Notes under the pieces: model-generated
Databases searched by the model: none
Told to the model about the DNA's origin: nothing
Seen by the model: only the letters and a program-made list of their open reading frames with translations
Program-made: the position numbers and the translations under genes
Shown: piece after piece, positions 32,064-44,106 of the stretch
How positions within the stretch are numbered: position 1 is the stretch's first letter
How the letters are laid out: each line of letters begins with the position of its first letter
NCBI GenBank assembly: GCA_030512335.1
Contig: JAULSU010000002.1
Coordinates: 6,014,001 to 6,078,000 of the forward strand
Origin: Immersiella caudata
Taxonomy: Eukaryota; Ascomycota; Sordariomycetes; Sordariales; Lasiosphaeriaceae
Length of the DNA: 64,000 nucleotides
Direction: 5' to 3'

Positions 32064-34816
32064 TTATCGAGCGTCATAGTAGTACTATTTCTGCTGTTAG
32101 CAGCTTTAATAAACAGAAGCAGAGGACAACACTCACTGTCTCAGCTGGAGGGATAGCAGCCTCCATTCCCTTTCTCGCCCTGATTTCCCTCACCAACTTC
32201 CCCGCCTTCGACTCAGCATCAAACGGGTCACCTTCCACCATCTCCCATCCAACAAATTCCACCGTCAGGAACGCATCCGCCCGAACAACATCCTTCAGCT
32301 CCGCTCGTAGCCCGATTGTCCCTTCAACCCCCATCCCACACTCAACCACCCCCCGGCCCAGAACCTCCCTCACGTCCACCCCCGTATCACCCTCCTCTCT
32401 CCTCGCCCCAAGCACCTCCCTCACCACACCACCGTATTCCCTCGCACAATCCACCACAACCCCACAAACCGGCCTCAACATCCTCGGACTCCCAAGCAAC
32501 ACACCAGCATACACCCCCTTCCTCGCCGCAGGTATCACCTGTCCAGCGCCCCGGTGCCTAAACTCCGCAATCGTCGCAAAATCCCTCAGTTCCACCCTCA
32601 CGCCCCGAAGCGGCTCACCAGCCAACGGACCCCTGGCACACGCCCAGTTGAAACCGGTGCATAGCGCGTCCTCGGACATCATCAAATACTGCACAGACTT
32701 TGTCTCGTCGGCAAAGGCGTTGACGCCGATAGGATCAAGACGCCAGAGGCGGCGGGCGGTGGCGCGGGCGGCTGTGCGAGCGCGATTGTCTTCTAGTGTG
32801 TCTGTTGGGGAAGGGGAAGAGATAGGGCGGAGGGTATTGGTTTCGAGGGCGGTGGCGAAGTCAGGGGTAAGGGGTTGAGCGTGTATGAAGATGCGAATGC
32901 GACGGTTGGTGGATTTGACGGAGGGGGTTGGGGAGGAGGGAGCGGTGGTGGTTTCAGCGTAGGTTACGAAAGGTGAGGAGACGATGGGGAGTTTGTCGGG
33001 GAGGGGCCAGGTCTGCCGGAGGGTGGTGATGGCGAGGTCGAGGGTTTCGTCGTTGGGGTGGCTGAGAGTGAGGAGGGGGTCGTGTGCGGTGGGTTCAAGT
33101 TCGATCACCTGTAAACCGGGGTGGGTGGTGGTGAGGTGTTGACAGTGTGATGTTATGGCTTCGAGGGAATCGTCGTCGAAGCCCCCGTCTATGGAGATGG
33201 ATCGTCTAATGGGAGGCATCGAGAGAGATTCAAGCCGTGGGAAATGATGGGTGAGGTTGTGGACTAGAATGGATTGCTGAAGCGCTTCGGGAAGTCTTGG
33301 GGGAAGCTTTTCGAGGCAGAGAGCAACAATGTGGCCTGCCGAGGCTGAGTGAATCGGCTTGAGAGTGCATCCGCTCGTGAGGTATATGTGTTGGATACGC
33401 AGCCGGAAGAGACGTCTCTTCCAGGGGATCATCGGGTTTTCGACCAGGTGGGCGGGTAGCTCTGTTGGCGCGGTCAAGGTCCCTGATACGATGCGAGCAA
33501 TGATAAGGGGGGCGCCGGTGGGCAGTGTTGCTGTCAGCTTGGTTAGGAAGAGGGATAGACCGTCACTTGATTCATCTTTCGGCACGGAGCCCTCGGCATG
33601 GTTGGGTTTCGGCTCGCCGATCACGATCTGTGGGCGTACTTTTTGTCTGGAGACGGGAGATGGGAGGTGAAGAACGGCTGCTTTGAGGAGGTTGTGCCAC
33701 GCCGAGAACAGGGACTGCCGGTATCCATCGGGGATTTTGGTTGTTGGTGAGATATCGGCTTCTTTCTGCACCGCTAGATGAAGATTTCCCATTAGCGAGG
33801 GGAGGCCTGGAATGTGTTTGTCAGCCTGAGGGGTGTCCTGGGTGCGGTGCATTTGTTGCAACGGGTCGAGGATGAATCTGTTGAAGCCTCTTTCCAACTT
33901 GCGACCGTCAGTCGATGCCTCTTGCTCTGACCAGGAGTTTGTAGTTGGGTCGAAGAATTTGTCGCCCTGATTTGTCTTATGTGAGTTGATGTTGTCCACA
34001 CTGTGTCGGATGATGTCCAGGGGCTGATACGCACCCAGAAATAACTTGTCAACGGCATCTCAACACCCCCAAAGTCATCAGTCCCAGAGTAAAGCTTCAC
34101 GAAATTACCAATGCTAAATCCCCAATCCAAATGCAAAGAACCAAACAAGACACTGCCATCCTCCACCGAGACTCTGAGGTCGACATCCGGATCATCAGAA
34201 TACGAAGCGATGAAGGCGTTGACCGAGTCGACAATGGACGACAAAGCCACGTAGATGTCTTCCGAGGAAGCGCCAGAATCAAATGAAAGTTCGAGTCGGT
34301 CAATGAAGAGAATTATCTTCATGCCTCCGGCAATGAGAAGGCGAAGCAGCCGTGAAGTCTCCTGTGTCACCCTTGAGAATAAGTCCACGACGAGGATCGC
34401 ACCCTCTGCCATCCATGCTGACTGGTGGACGAAATTATCGGTGGATGTGTGGATGAGGTTGATTAAAAAACTGTCCTTGTGAGTGTTGGTGTCGCTATCT
34501 GTTGATTCTGATTCTGCAGTAGCCGAAGTCTTTGTGAGTGACATGCGGAATGAAGTCATAGTTGGATCGGTGAGTGTGTCCTGCCACCCACTGACAGGTT
34601 CCAGGTCTGGCGGAATGACACTGTGGACAACGATACCGGCTTGGTTCTACGATGCAATGTCAGCTTTGCAACATGACAGGCAAGATGAACCAAGGTGGGA
34701 CTTACTGGTCCAGCGGCTAAGCCGTCTGCAATGAGCTCGATGTGCTTCGACAGTGAAGTTGCACCGCGGCCGCCCTTCCAAAAGAGCGCGACATTTCTGA
34801 GGTGTTTCTTATCCAT
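32064..34816 (-). CDS. eEF2-like protein with degenerate GTPase motifs
   Basis: Exons (minus) 34816-34706, 34646-34035, 33966-32137 and 32084-32064 join in phase to 857 aa, close to the 842 aa of yeast eEF2. Introns are 59, 68 and 52 nt. Colinear eEF2 landmarks include MDKKHLRN at the N terminus, SFLINLI, GDKFFDPTTNSW, KLERGFNRFILDPL, HLPSPV, KSVQYLM, GPLAGEPLRGVRVELRDF, HRGAGQVIPAARKGVYAG, GDPFDAESKAGKLVREIR and a YYYDAR end. The diphthamide-position His is kept (HRGAGQ, about residue 710). The GTP-binding motifs are all replaced: the AHVDHGKST position reads FWKGGRGATS, DSPGH reads HTSTD, and NKMD reads IDRLE. It should not work as a translocase GTPase. The open frame and clean introns argue for selection rather than decay. 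Its role is unknown. Confidence 0.8.
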
Positions 34817-35044
34817 TCTGTTAGCTTTTCAACGAGCTTGTTGAATCTTCTGTCGCAGTTGAGAGCTCCGTGCGGCGGTTGATGTTTCGAATTGAACAAC
34901 AGCTGGCGCTTGAAGTAGATTCTGGGGAGGATGCGTGGCTGGGAAGCTCAACGTAATCGGATGAACATCACGCCGCTTTTGGTGCCAGCGGGGAGGTTGG
35001 CTGTATACATCGTGCGCCCCGTCCTGGCCCTATCGGATTCAAGG

Positions 35045-35892
35045 TCAATCTGAGAAAAAGTGATAACTCCGTCCAAAACCAAGAACAACCCCCTCAGAAG
35101 CTCCAATACCCAACACCATCGCAACCCAAAACCACGCACTTATCACGACCTCCCTCCCCGCCCCCGATCCCACACCCCCCGCTCCTGACGTACCACCCCC
35201 ACTCCCTCCATTCTCCCTACAACTCCCCATCATCATCTCCAGCGCCTTCTTCTCCGCCTCGGTCACACTCAACTCCCACTTCGCCTTCACCCTCACCCAA
35301 CTCTTCGCATACACGCACCAAAATCCCTCCGCCTCGGGCCTCCACACATCGGGACTCTTATCCCCCTTGGCCTGATTCACATTATCCGTCACCACCCAAA
35401 GCTGCGGCCCCTCCACATCATTCGCAAACCCCTCCCTCTTCGCCGTAGTCCACTTGTCCGCACCGCTCACCCAGGCGTTGGCGAGTGGAACCATGTGGTC
35501 AATATCAACATCACTAGCCAAAGTCCAGGTTTTGTTATCGTAGGGGGAGAACCAGGTTCCCGAGGTTGCTGCGCAGGTGGTGGAGGAGGTTTTTACGTTG
35601 GTGCCGTCGCGGACGAGGACGTATTCGCGGATGTTGCAGGGGCCGGAGTGGGTTTTCCAGTGGGGGAAGAGGGTGCGGTTATAGGGCGTGGAGGAGGAGC
35701 GGGGGCGGATGAGGAGGGAGGTTAGGTCGGATTGGGCGAGCGAGAGGGAGGGGATTCCGGGCTGCGTATGTCAGTATGAGGTGGACTCTATCTCAGATTT
35801 GTGTGCGGCGAGCACAGGTGAGTGGAGAAGGCGCTTACGGGCGTGGCGGAGACGGCGATGGCAACCGCGAGGAGTAAAAGCTTTGACCACAT
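35045..35892 (-). CDS. Secreted GmrSD/DUF1524-type HNH nuclease
   Basis: Exons (minus) 35892-35839 and 35761-35045, with a 77-nt GT..AG intron, encode 256 aa. A signal peptide (MWSKLLLLAVAIAVSATP) fills exon 1. The mature domain has FPHW, CNIREYVLVRDG, the HNH core DVDIDHMVPLANAWVSGADKW (His at about residue 105), QLWVVTDNVNQAKGDKSPD and a YAKSWVRVKAKWELSVTEAE helix, as in fungal secreted DUF1524 proteins. Cys residues suggest disulphides. It probably cleaves nucleic acid outside the cell. After the domain comes a Gly/Ser linker and a hydrophobic stretch (VVISAWFWVAMVLGIG), which may be a membrane or GPI-type anchor, though a polar tail follows. Confidence 0.85.
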
Positions 35893-36117
35893 CTTGGGTT
35901 GAGTGAGAAAATTGAGTTCACACCCCGATGAGCGCGAAAGAGCGGATTTTTGCATCTTTAGCTTCATTGAAATGAGACAAAGTGCCAAGACATGACCAAT
36001 AGCCGCCACCCACCCCACACGTGGGCCGCTGTGACTTGTTCAGCTTCTGCGCTTGTGAGACAGTCCCCGCCAAGAACTACACCAATCCAAAACCACAGCC
36101 AAGACCGTCTTCCCCGA

Positions 36118-37097
36118 TCATTTCAAAATGCCAAAAAACTTCAACATGACCTGCTCATTCACCGGCGCCGTATGCCCCACCCCCTGCCCAAAATACCCTT
36201 CCAGCTGCGTCCCATCCCCATATACCATTTGCGTATACGCCGCCGACGGCGTTCCCGTCGCGTTCCTGCTCCACGGCAGTCCCAACACATCCGACCACTG
36301 CTGCAACGCCTGCGTCGCGCACGCCGGTCTCACCAGCGTATCCGCCAGGCCGTGAATGATCTGCATCCTCGGTCGCCGTCCGGTATACCCCGGGTAGGCA
36401 TTCCGCACAAAATCACCCCATTCTTTCGGCGTGCGACGGATTTGTCCCTGCGCGCAGGTTTGGTTGGGCGCCATGGGCGTTGCCTGGCCTTGGCCGCTTG
36501 CGCACGCGAAAGCGATACCGCTATACGCAGCACCAGCTTCAAAGACATTCGGGTAGGAACCGGCGAGGGCGTTGGTCATCATGGCGCCGGAGGAGGAGCC
36601 CATCGCGTAGACGCGCGCGGGGTCGGCCGAGTATTTGGCGAGGGTGTAGTTGACCATGCTGATGATGCCTGCGGCGTCGCCACCGCCGTTGTGGGTGAGA
36701 GTCGCGGCGTTTTGGACGTCCCAGCAGCGGGACATGTTGGGGGTTTCGGGATAGATGAGGATGAAGTTGTTGGAGTCGGCGTACGAGGGGAGGCGCGTTT
36801 GGGAGAAGAAGCCGGTGCCGCTGCCGCCGCAGGGGTGCATCTGGGAAGGTGTTAGCTATTGCGCTGATGGAAGTTTGAAGGGAAAGAAGGGGGATAGGGG
36901 ACAGAAAGAGGGCTACTCACTGCTACAATGATGGCTGGGTTGGCCGCGAGCTTGTCCGGCACGTAAATGTACATGTTGATTCTGGTTGGGTTGGAACCAA
37001 AATCGGATACTCTCTGGAGCGACGCGCCCAGAGCAAGGGGTGCCGCGGCCAGGAGGCCGACCACTCCGCTGAGCAACATTGTGGCAAGTGTAGTCAA
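36118..37097 (-). CDS. Secreted CE1-type esterase (acetylxylan esterase / PHB depolymerase family)
   Basis: Exons (minus) 37097-36921 and 36840-36118, with an 80-nt intron, encode 299 aa. There is a signal peptide (residues 1 to about 24), a MHPCGGSGTGFF oxyanion-hole region, the nucleophile elbow GSSSGAMM (Ser about 142), an acid in the HGLADTLV stretch and a late His in GVGHTAP. Length and order match fungal CE1 acetylxylan esterases, which remove acetyl groups from xylan outside the cell. Feruloyl esterase or polyester hydrolase activity is also possible in this family. There is no carbohydrate-binding module. Confidence 0.85.
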
Positions 37098-38268
37098 GCT
37101 CTTTCGCCTTATTCAGGTTCGTTGCTACGACGGCGTGCTGCGCGATTGAGGTTCTGCTGTATGCTGCAAATTCGTGACACCAGCAAGGGCGGCATTCACC
37201 TTTTATACGGAATTCCCCTCACTCGTGTCGCGTGCAACCACTTTATCTCGACTCCATGCTAGTCTGGGGAAAGCTCGGAAATGTTAACTGGGCGGCTGCC
37301 ACTTCCAAATACTGGTAGCCGTCCTGCTTAACACAATTTACTTTGCAGCCTTTATACGATCCATCGTCACCATTGACATAAAGCTTATTAGCCAGTGGTA
37401 TTGTCCCAGGGTTACGTGTAAGCGGTCCTATCCCATGCACGTTCTATAGAACCTCCCCGATTTATATTACCGGCTGAACTACAATTTCGACGAGAACGCG
37501 TCCCCAACTCAACCGAATTCGGGACGGGATACCACGTGCGCTTCGAGATTCCCCCCATAATGGCGAATCTCAAGGGATCGTAGCTCCGATCAGCACCTTA
37601 TCACTTGCTCGGATGGGGATGCAGACACCCTATCACCAATGCCACCTCAAGATGACACCAATCCCGCCCCAAGAACAGAAGATGCTTTTGGAGCATAGAC
37701 AAATGGGCTGGCCTCAGGCAACGGAAGCCCAAGCAAGGTACCAATGGCCGTGCCTTCCCGTTTCGTTTCGAAGAAAATGCGGGGTGCAAACCCCAACTCC
37801 CGCAACCCACTGCCGAGACGAACGCCTCCCCTCCAATTCGCACCAACCCCCATTCAAAGAGTCCCAGCGCCGGGCGCACGGAAGCTCTCCCGCATGAGGT
37901 CTGGCTCCAATGAAAACGCAGCACACCCGACTCACACCGCGCCAAATAAGCCTTTTCTGTCAGCTGTCAGCTAGCGCACGGCATCCAGCGCAACGGGACG
38001 ACGCGGGGGAGAACGTTGCGCTATCCGTGCGTACGCCTGTGATGGCTGCGATGGATGGCGATAATTCGTGCGAGGGTTTGCGCCTTGACGGCGAGGTTGG
38101 CGGTGTGTCTGCGAGGGCGTCAGGAGGAGGAAGTGTGGTGAACAAGGGGAGAAGTTTTATTTAACATGGGTCACGATCAGTCTCGAGGTACGTTCTCGAC
38201 CTCTTGCCAGCCCTCTCATCTTGGCTTTCTACGCCCAATTCCGCCCTAGCCAGAATCGGAAAATCATC
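37098..38268. other. Intergenic, promoter regions of two divergent genes
   Basis: About 1.2 kb between the esterase (-) and the rhodopsin-like gene (+). A TATA-like TTTATA lies at 37201-37206, about 105 bp upstream of the esterase start. No gene was seen; open frames here are GC-driven and lack protein character. Confidence 0.4.
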
Positions 38269-39540
38269 ATGTTCATCTACCAAAGAGACGACCCTCCCAC
38301 CAAGGGCCCACCCATGCCACCACCCCTAACCCCCGAGCAACTTGCCGCCCTCCCCCACGACGACGCCGGGCCGAGAATCAACGGAGTCGTATGGAGCCTC
38401 ACCGCCATCTCGGGAATCTTCCTCGCCCTGCGGCTCTACTGTAAAGCCACCCGCTCCAAATTTTGGTGGGACGACTGGGTGCTCGTCGCCGCATGGCTAG
38501 CCATCTTTGTCAACTCGGTCCTCGTCTCCCTTTGCATCAACCTCGGTGTCGGAAAGCACACTTGGGACTTTCCCCTGGAGAACCTCGTCGAGATGGTGCG
38601 GATCTATACCGCTGCTGGGACGCTGGCTGTGTGCGCATCCATTTGGTCCAAGACGAGTTTCGCGCTCACGATTTTACGTCTTGCCAAGGGGACGGCGTGG
38701 TTGAGGGGGTTTGTTTGGTTTCTTATCATTTCGCTGAATGTGTTTATGGGCTTGACCGGGCTGTTCAATTACATCCACTGCTGGCCGGTGAACAAGCTGT
38801 GGGATTTTGCGTCCGAGGGGACATGTTGGCCTGTTGATATTTTGATCAACTATGATATCTTTTCAGCAGGTAAGTTGGTCGTTCTGGACCTGATCACACT
38901 GTTTTGTGCTGACATCTGGTATGTGCAGTGTACTCTGGAGTTGTGGATGTCATCCTCGCGCTCATTCCCTGGAAGATTGTCTGGGGCCTTCAGATGAGGA
39001 AGAAGGAAAAGGTGGGCGTTGTGATTGCGATGAGTATGGGCGTCTTGTGAGTCCCCCACTGATCCTGTTTTGGTCTGTTCTCGTGGATTCGGGCACTGAC
39101 GCCACCCAGCGCCGGCGTAACCTCCTTCATCAAGGCATATTACATGCCGAGAATGACGGCGCCAGATATCTGTATGTGTATCCCTTGTCTACCATGCAGT
39201 GATGACTCTAACCTGTTCCCAAGATGACATGATCGACCTCAACTACTGGAGCAACGCCGAGAGCACCGTCACCATCATCGCAGCCAGCATACCCGTCCTC
39301 CGCGTTTTCTTCAACGATGTCAAGAAGTCTGTCTCTTCCAAGCAACACTATGCCTCATCAAGCGGCAGGTCGGAGGCAAGCAAAAGATCCAAGCTGCAGC
39401 AGTCTGGCGCTACTACCCTTGTGGATGATAGTGAGCTTAGTTGGGAGGGAAAGATGAGGATTCTGCAGACACGGCAGATTGAGGTCCAGGTTGATGAGGT
39501 TGAGACCAAACCATACGGAGGGGGCAAATTCTCCTTGTAG
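38269..39540 (+). CDS. Seven-TM fungal rhodopsin-domain (PTH11-like) protein
   Basis: Exons 38269-38869, 38929-39046, 39110-39171 and 39224-39540 join in phase to 365 aa. Hydrophobic helices begin at about residue 38 (VVWSLTAISGIFLALRLY) and recur to about 295. The landmarks KFWWDDWVLVAAW, GVGKHTWD, KTSFALTILRL, FNYIHCWPVNKLWD, DVILALIPWKIVW and AGVTSFIKAYYM are those of the fungal rhodopsin-domain family. A Ser/Lys-rich cytosolic tail follows. No CFEM domain precedes it. PTH11-like proteins are proposed surface sensors; this one is uncharacterised. A paralogue of the same family lies at 52015. Confidence 0.9.
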
Positions 39541-40149
39541 ACAGATGTTCAAGGTGGCAACTTGGGTACCTCCAGACCCGTCTTGATGGCCCCGAATGGT
39601 GTCCAGAGGCGATTGGGAGGGTGGATCGGAGCTTGACAGCGTTATTCTCTGTTGTGGGAATGGGATTGAGGCTGGGGCGTGAAAAGAGGCGATGCGGGGA
39701 AAACGACAGCCGTAGGGAATCAATCTGTGCAAGGTCTTGCTCCTGTGCAACTGCAGAAGGCGAAGTTTTCCCCTTTAACCGATGCGTCGCGAGTTGCCAA
39801 GTTCGTCCTTCTCCATATTTCAATTTTGACGTTTCCTGCCCCGGTCGGGCCCGCAGCAGCAATGCAAAGCATTTCGTGGTCTCTGACGATCCAAAACTCA
39901 ATTCGCACACGTCGAGGCCCAACAGGACGACCACGTCACTTTGGGTCGGAAGCGCAGCCAGCCAGCGAGAGCCCGCATCTGACCAATGAGACCTCACCAA
40001 ACGCCAGCCATTAAACATACAATAACATTCATTCATCGGCTTGGAGTTCCCCCTTTTTCAACAAAAATTTTTTTTTTTTTTTTTTCGTTTTCCTTTATCC
40101 TTCACGATTTCGACCCATACAAAGACACAACATTTAAATTTCCAAGACA
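39541..40149. other. Intergenic
   Basis: No gene supported. T18 homopolymer at 40068-40085, just upstream of the next open frame. Confidence 0.4.
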
Positions 40150-40821
40150 ATGGCATTATACCTCGGAACAGCCACCCTTGCGGTCCCCACACAGGACCCA
40201 ATGGACCTTCAACTTTCTCACTCTTCCCACCGCCGCCGTCGCCGCCATCACTCCCCAGCAAGAACCCACCCAAAAATCCACCGCGCCCACTCTCCCCGTC
40301 CCCGCGCCGTAATGCCTTCGAAAGCCCATCCCTCATCGAGGCGCGGCCCTTCTCCAGCGAAACCTCTCCTCCCCCCTCCTGTCAAACCGGCAAATGCACC
40401 CAAACCCTCCCGCATAACAACAGAAATCACCAAACGCACCGACGCCATTCTGGATCATGTCATCCTCCGCGTGACCGATCTGAGAGAAGAGCAACAGCGC
40501 GGCACAACCGAGTGGGTAAACGCCGAGCTAGAACGCACAGCAGAGTGGGTGGTTAGACTGCGCGCGGAGCAGCAGGCGGAGATGCAGCGGGGGATGAACA
40601 GTTGGCTAGAGGGGGTGCCGGGGATGGTGATGGGGAGGGCGAGGGATGTTTTTGTGGGGTGGCTTGGGGGAGAGGAGGGGTTGGTTACGGCGGTGTTGGC
40701 TTGGTTGCCGGTGGTGTTGGGGGTGGGGGGGGCGGCGAGGATGGGGTGGGAGGTGGTGGGTGTTTTGAGGAGGTTGATGAGGGTTTTGGAGGGGAAGGGG
40801 GGGAGGATGAGGAGGGGGTGA
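40150..40821 (+). CDS. Hypothetical protein with coiled-coil and C-terminal hydrophobic segment
   Basis: An open frame of 223 codons. The N-terminal half is His/Arg/Pro/Ser-rich and may not be translated; an internal ATG at 40312 is an alternative start. A charged helical segment follows (EITKRTDAILDHVILRVTDL, EEQQRGTTEWVNAELERTAE), then LVTAVLAWLPVVLGVGGAA as a likely membrane anchor and a basic end. It is not recognised. Strong G bias in the 3' half makes the frame less certain. Confidence 0.35.
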   Translation: MALYLGTATLAVPTQDPMDLQLSHSSHRRRRRHHSPARTHPKIHRAHSPRPRAVMPSKAHPSSRRGPSPAKPLLPPPVKPANAPKPSRITTEITKRTDAILDHVILRVTDLREEQQRGTTEWVNAELERTAEWVVRLRAEQQAEMQRGMNSWLEGVPGMVMGRARDVFVGWLGGEEGLVTAVLAWLPVVLGVGGAARMGWEVVGVLRRLMRVLEGKGGRMRRG

Positions 40822-41069
40822 GGCTGGATAAAAGAAAGGGGGGGGGGGTTAGTTTAAGATGACTGGGCAATGTTAATATTTCACTAGTCGACCATTTCCC
40901 AGGTATAGGGTTGATGTAAAGTTGAAGTTATCTGCTATAAAGAACCTAGGTTCAACAACAATCGAAGAAATCACGTCCCGATAACCGACAATCCACTCCG
41001 ATCCCAATGTCCACACATCACCACAATCACCATCCCCAAAGTCTCCATGTTCTCCTCTTAGCTTCAGTA

Positions 41070-41850
41070 TCAAATGGGTGTCACTCCGCGCGCAGCCATG
41101 AGGGCTCTCTTCCACTCGATGCCGTACGAATGACAAACAGGACCAAAATTTCCAGCTTGAGCGGCAATAAACTGCTTGACGACGCCGACGCTCTTGTCGC
41201 CGACGGCTCCATCGTCGTGCACCTGGCCAAAGACGTGCTGGCGCTGAACACCGACAGACTTGGAGGCCTGGATGGCCATGCAAAAGTCGTACAGGGACGA
41301 AGCGTAGTAGTTGGCGGTGCGCTCCTTGTCGGTATCGACGCTGCACCCGTCGGGCCCCTGGGTCTGGGCGCTTTCGGCATTCTAGATGGCGTTGCCGACA
41401 GGAGTGGAAGCGATGTTGATGGCGAAGCTGACGACGGCGTTTTGCATGACGGCGTTGAGGTTGGCGTAGTTGTCGTCGGCCCAGTAGTGGTACACGGCCA
41501 TGAAGACGGTTTGGCACGTGCTGGTGAAGGCGTTGGCCACGAGGAGGGCCGCCGAGACGCTGTTGTCGGCCGCGTACTGCACGCAGCCTGCAGCAAAAGT
41601 GCAGATGTCGCATTCCTGGATTTCGTGGATGGGACGGAACTGACCACGTCGGAGCCCGTGAGGTTGACGCGGTGGGGCTTACCCGTGAAGCCTCGGACGG
41701 TGAGGTCGATGGTCATGTTGGCTTCCGGGAAGGAAAGGTCGAGTAAAGGCCATAGGGGGCCTTGCTCTGGTCTGCGGGGACCTCGGGGAGTTTGAGCGCC
41801 CTTGCCAGGCTTGCTGAGGCAAGGAGCGTCGTGAGTCGCTTGATATTCAT
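41070..41850 (-). pseudogene. Decayed secreted-protein gene
   Basis: From ATG 41850 a signal peptide (MNIKRLTTLLASASLARA) leads to KLPEVPADQSKAPYGLYS. The reading then needs a shift of one base to DLSFPEANMTIDLTVRGFTG and VNLTGSDVV, another to FRPIHEIQECDICTFAAGCV, and runs through a long helical part (ALLVANAFTSTCQTVFMAVY, then HYWADDNYANLNAVMQNAVV) to an in-frame TAG at 41384-41382. Beyond it the same frame continues to TAG/TAA near 41070 with VDTDKERTANYYASSLYDF and AQAGNFGPVCHSYGIEW. The intact gene would be a secreted Cys-containing protein of about 240 aa. Three lesions imply a pseudogene. The family is unnamed. Confidence 0.5.
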
Positions 41851-41867
41851 TGTGTGTGTGTGTGTGC

Positions 41868-41905
<38 letters not shown>
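41851..41905. repeat. (TG)n(AG)n microsatellite
   Basis: A TG run then an AG run directly upstream of the start codon of the decayed secreted-protein gene, so it occupied that gene's 5' leader. Confidence 0.9.
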
Positions 41906-41985
41906 AAAGAAGTTTGAAGAAGGTGAGATTTGATGCTGATGCTGCCGATGTTGAGATGATCCGGAGGTGGAGAATTGTCGTGCAT

Positions 41986-42846
<861 letters not shown>

Positions 42847-42948
42847 CCCTACCAGACCTCCAGTCTGTTTGCCCAACCTCATCAAAACACTGGGATCTCA
42901 TTTTGTTCTCTCACACAACTCCCCAAATAATACAGTTACAAAGTTACA

Positions 42949-43485
42949 ATGCATATGACCATGCACGGCAACAAACACCTCGACACGCACGTCCTCGAGC
43001 ACGCCGCAAAACCAGCATTTTGGCTCCTAGGCGCCTTCATCTTTGCCTTTTACGCCGCCAATTTCATCGCCTCGGCCCGATAACGGCGGAGATTTTCTCG
43101 CGCACACAGCCGCCAGCCTCAACAAGGCTCGAAAAGGGTTAGAACCCCCCAACCAGAAGAAGAATTCACGGCATGGCTAGCAGAGCATCTCACGGCTCGG
43201 ATGCACACGCGCCTGGTGGTAGCCATCTACCTTGCCGTCCTGGGCGCCCAGCTCTTGGGAGGCTACTGGGTTATGGTTACTTTGACGAGCTAGACGGTGA
43301 AGCTCGTTTCGAGGTGGCCGCAAAGTCCACAGACCGTGGCGTACCGGGTTTACTTTACGTCGGCAGGCGTTATGCTACTTGTTGATTTGGCTGCTGTTGC
43401 CGTCGGTGGGGCGGTTGTCATCTTCCAGCTACTGTGGATTGCGGAGCTGTACTTGCAGCAGCAGCGACGTGTCAAGCTCGAGTAG
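42949..43485 (+). pseudogene. Small multi-TM protein gene with two in-frame stops
   Basis: One frame runs from ATG 42949 to TAG 43483-43485 (178 residues if the internal stops are ignored). It shows three hydrophobic segments: FWLLGAFIFAFYAANFI, LVVAIYLAVLGAQLLGGYW and MLLVDLAAVAVGGAVVIFQL. Charged segments such as QPEEEFTAWLAEHL separate them. TAA at 43081-43083 and TAG at 43291-43293 interrupt it. Both could come from CAA and CAG by a single C-to-T change at CpA, the RIP signature. The frame is otherwise intact, so decay is recent, or the stops are read through. The family is not recognised. Confidence 0.55.
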
Positions 43486-43594
43486 GTAGTAAATTAGAGT
43501 AAAAGAAGGATCTTGTGCCTGTGGTACAGTTACCCCGCAAAAGTTCCGAGCCGACCGTAATTTACGCGTTACGGTCGCGCGCCTCCTCGATACC

Positions 43595-43828
43595 TATCAG
43601 AAACACTGCACCTTGGAATGGGTGGAAACGATGGGTTGCAATTGCTTGATTGTATTGCTTGTTGAGGTTCTGGCTTCCAGCCAGAACCTCCTTCTTTATA
43701 AACAAAACCGTAGGATTCAGCTTCGTTAGCACCATGGCTGAAGCTGACTGGCGTTCAGGCAGTGCTAGGCATTCAGTCAGCTTCGCTGACCGAAAGCCAG
43801 GGCCCCTGAACCCCCTTTCTTTCTGACA
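43595..43828 (-). mobile_element. TG..CA repeat element, copy 2 (inverted)
   Basis: A 234 bp minus-strand copy with the internal hairpins of the family. Its distal end reads TATCAG on the + strand instead of TGTCAG, a single transition. No target duplication is clear. Confidence 0.7.
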
Positions 43829-44106
43829 CAAAGTAAGTTATAAGTTACTTGGGTTATATGGTCCTGTATAATCAGGATTCTTTATACCAAACGGTATAAG
43901 AATCCATTATTGTACTTACGATAATGTGAGGAACCTCCTGTTCCTCACGTAAGTATTCGCTCGTTAATTAAACCCTCTTTAATTATATCCTACTGCACTC
44001 ACACTCAGAGTGTTACTTTACACTATAATGCTATACGACTATTATTAACTTGTGAACTCCCTGTTTATAAGGACTTGCTTCTGTATTACCCCTCTTTACC
44101 GCATCT
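43829..44106. other. AT-rich spacer with two hairpins between inverted element copies
   Basis: 278 bp lie between copy 2 (-) and copy 3 (+). Two inverted repeats: GGATTCTTTATACC with GGTATAAGAATCC (about 43877-43907) and GTGAGGAAC with GTTCCTCAC (about 43926-43948). No coding sequence was seen. Confidence 0.6.

Noticed and set aside
32039..32878. 279-codon plus-strand Ser/Thr/Pro-rich ORF
   Set aside because: Antisense of the last part of the eEF2-like gene; low complexity.
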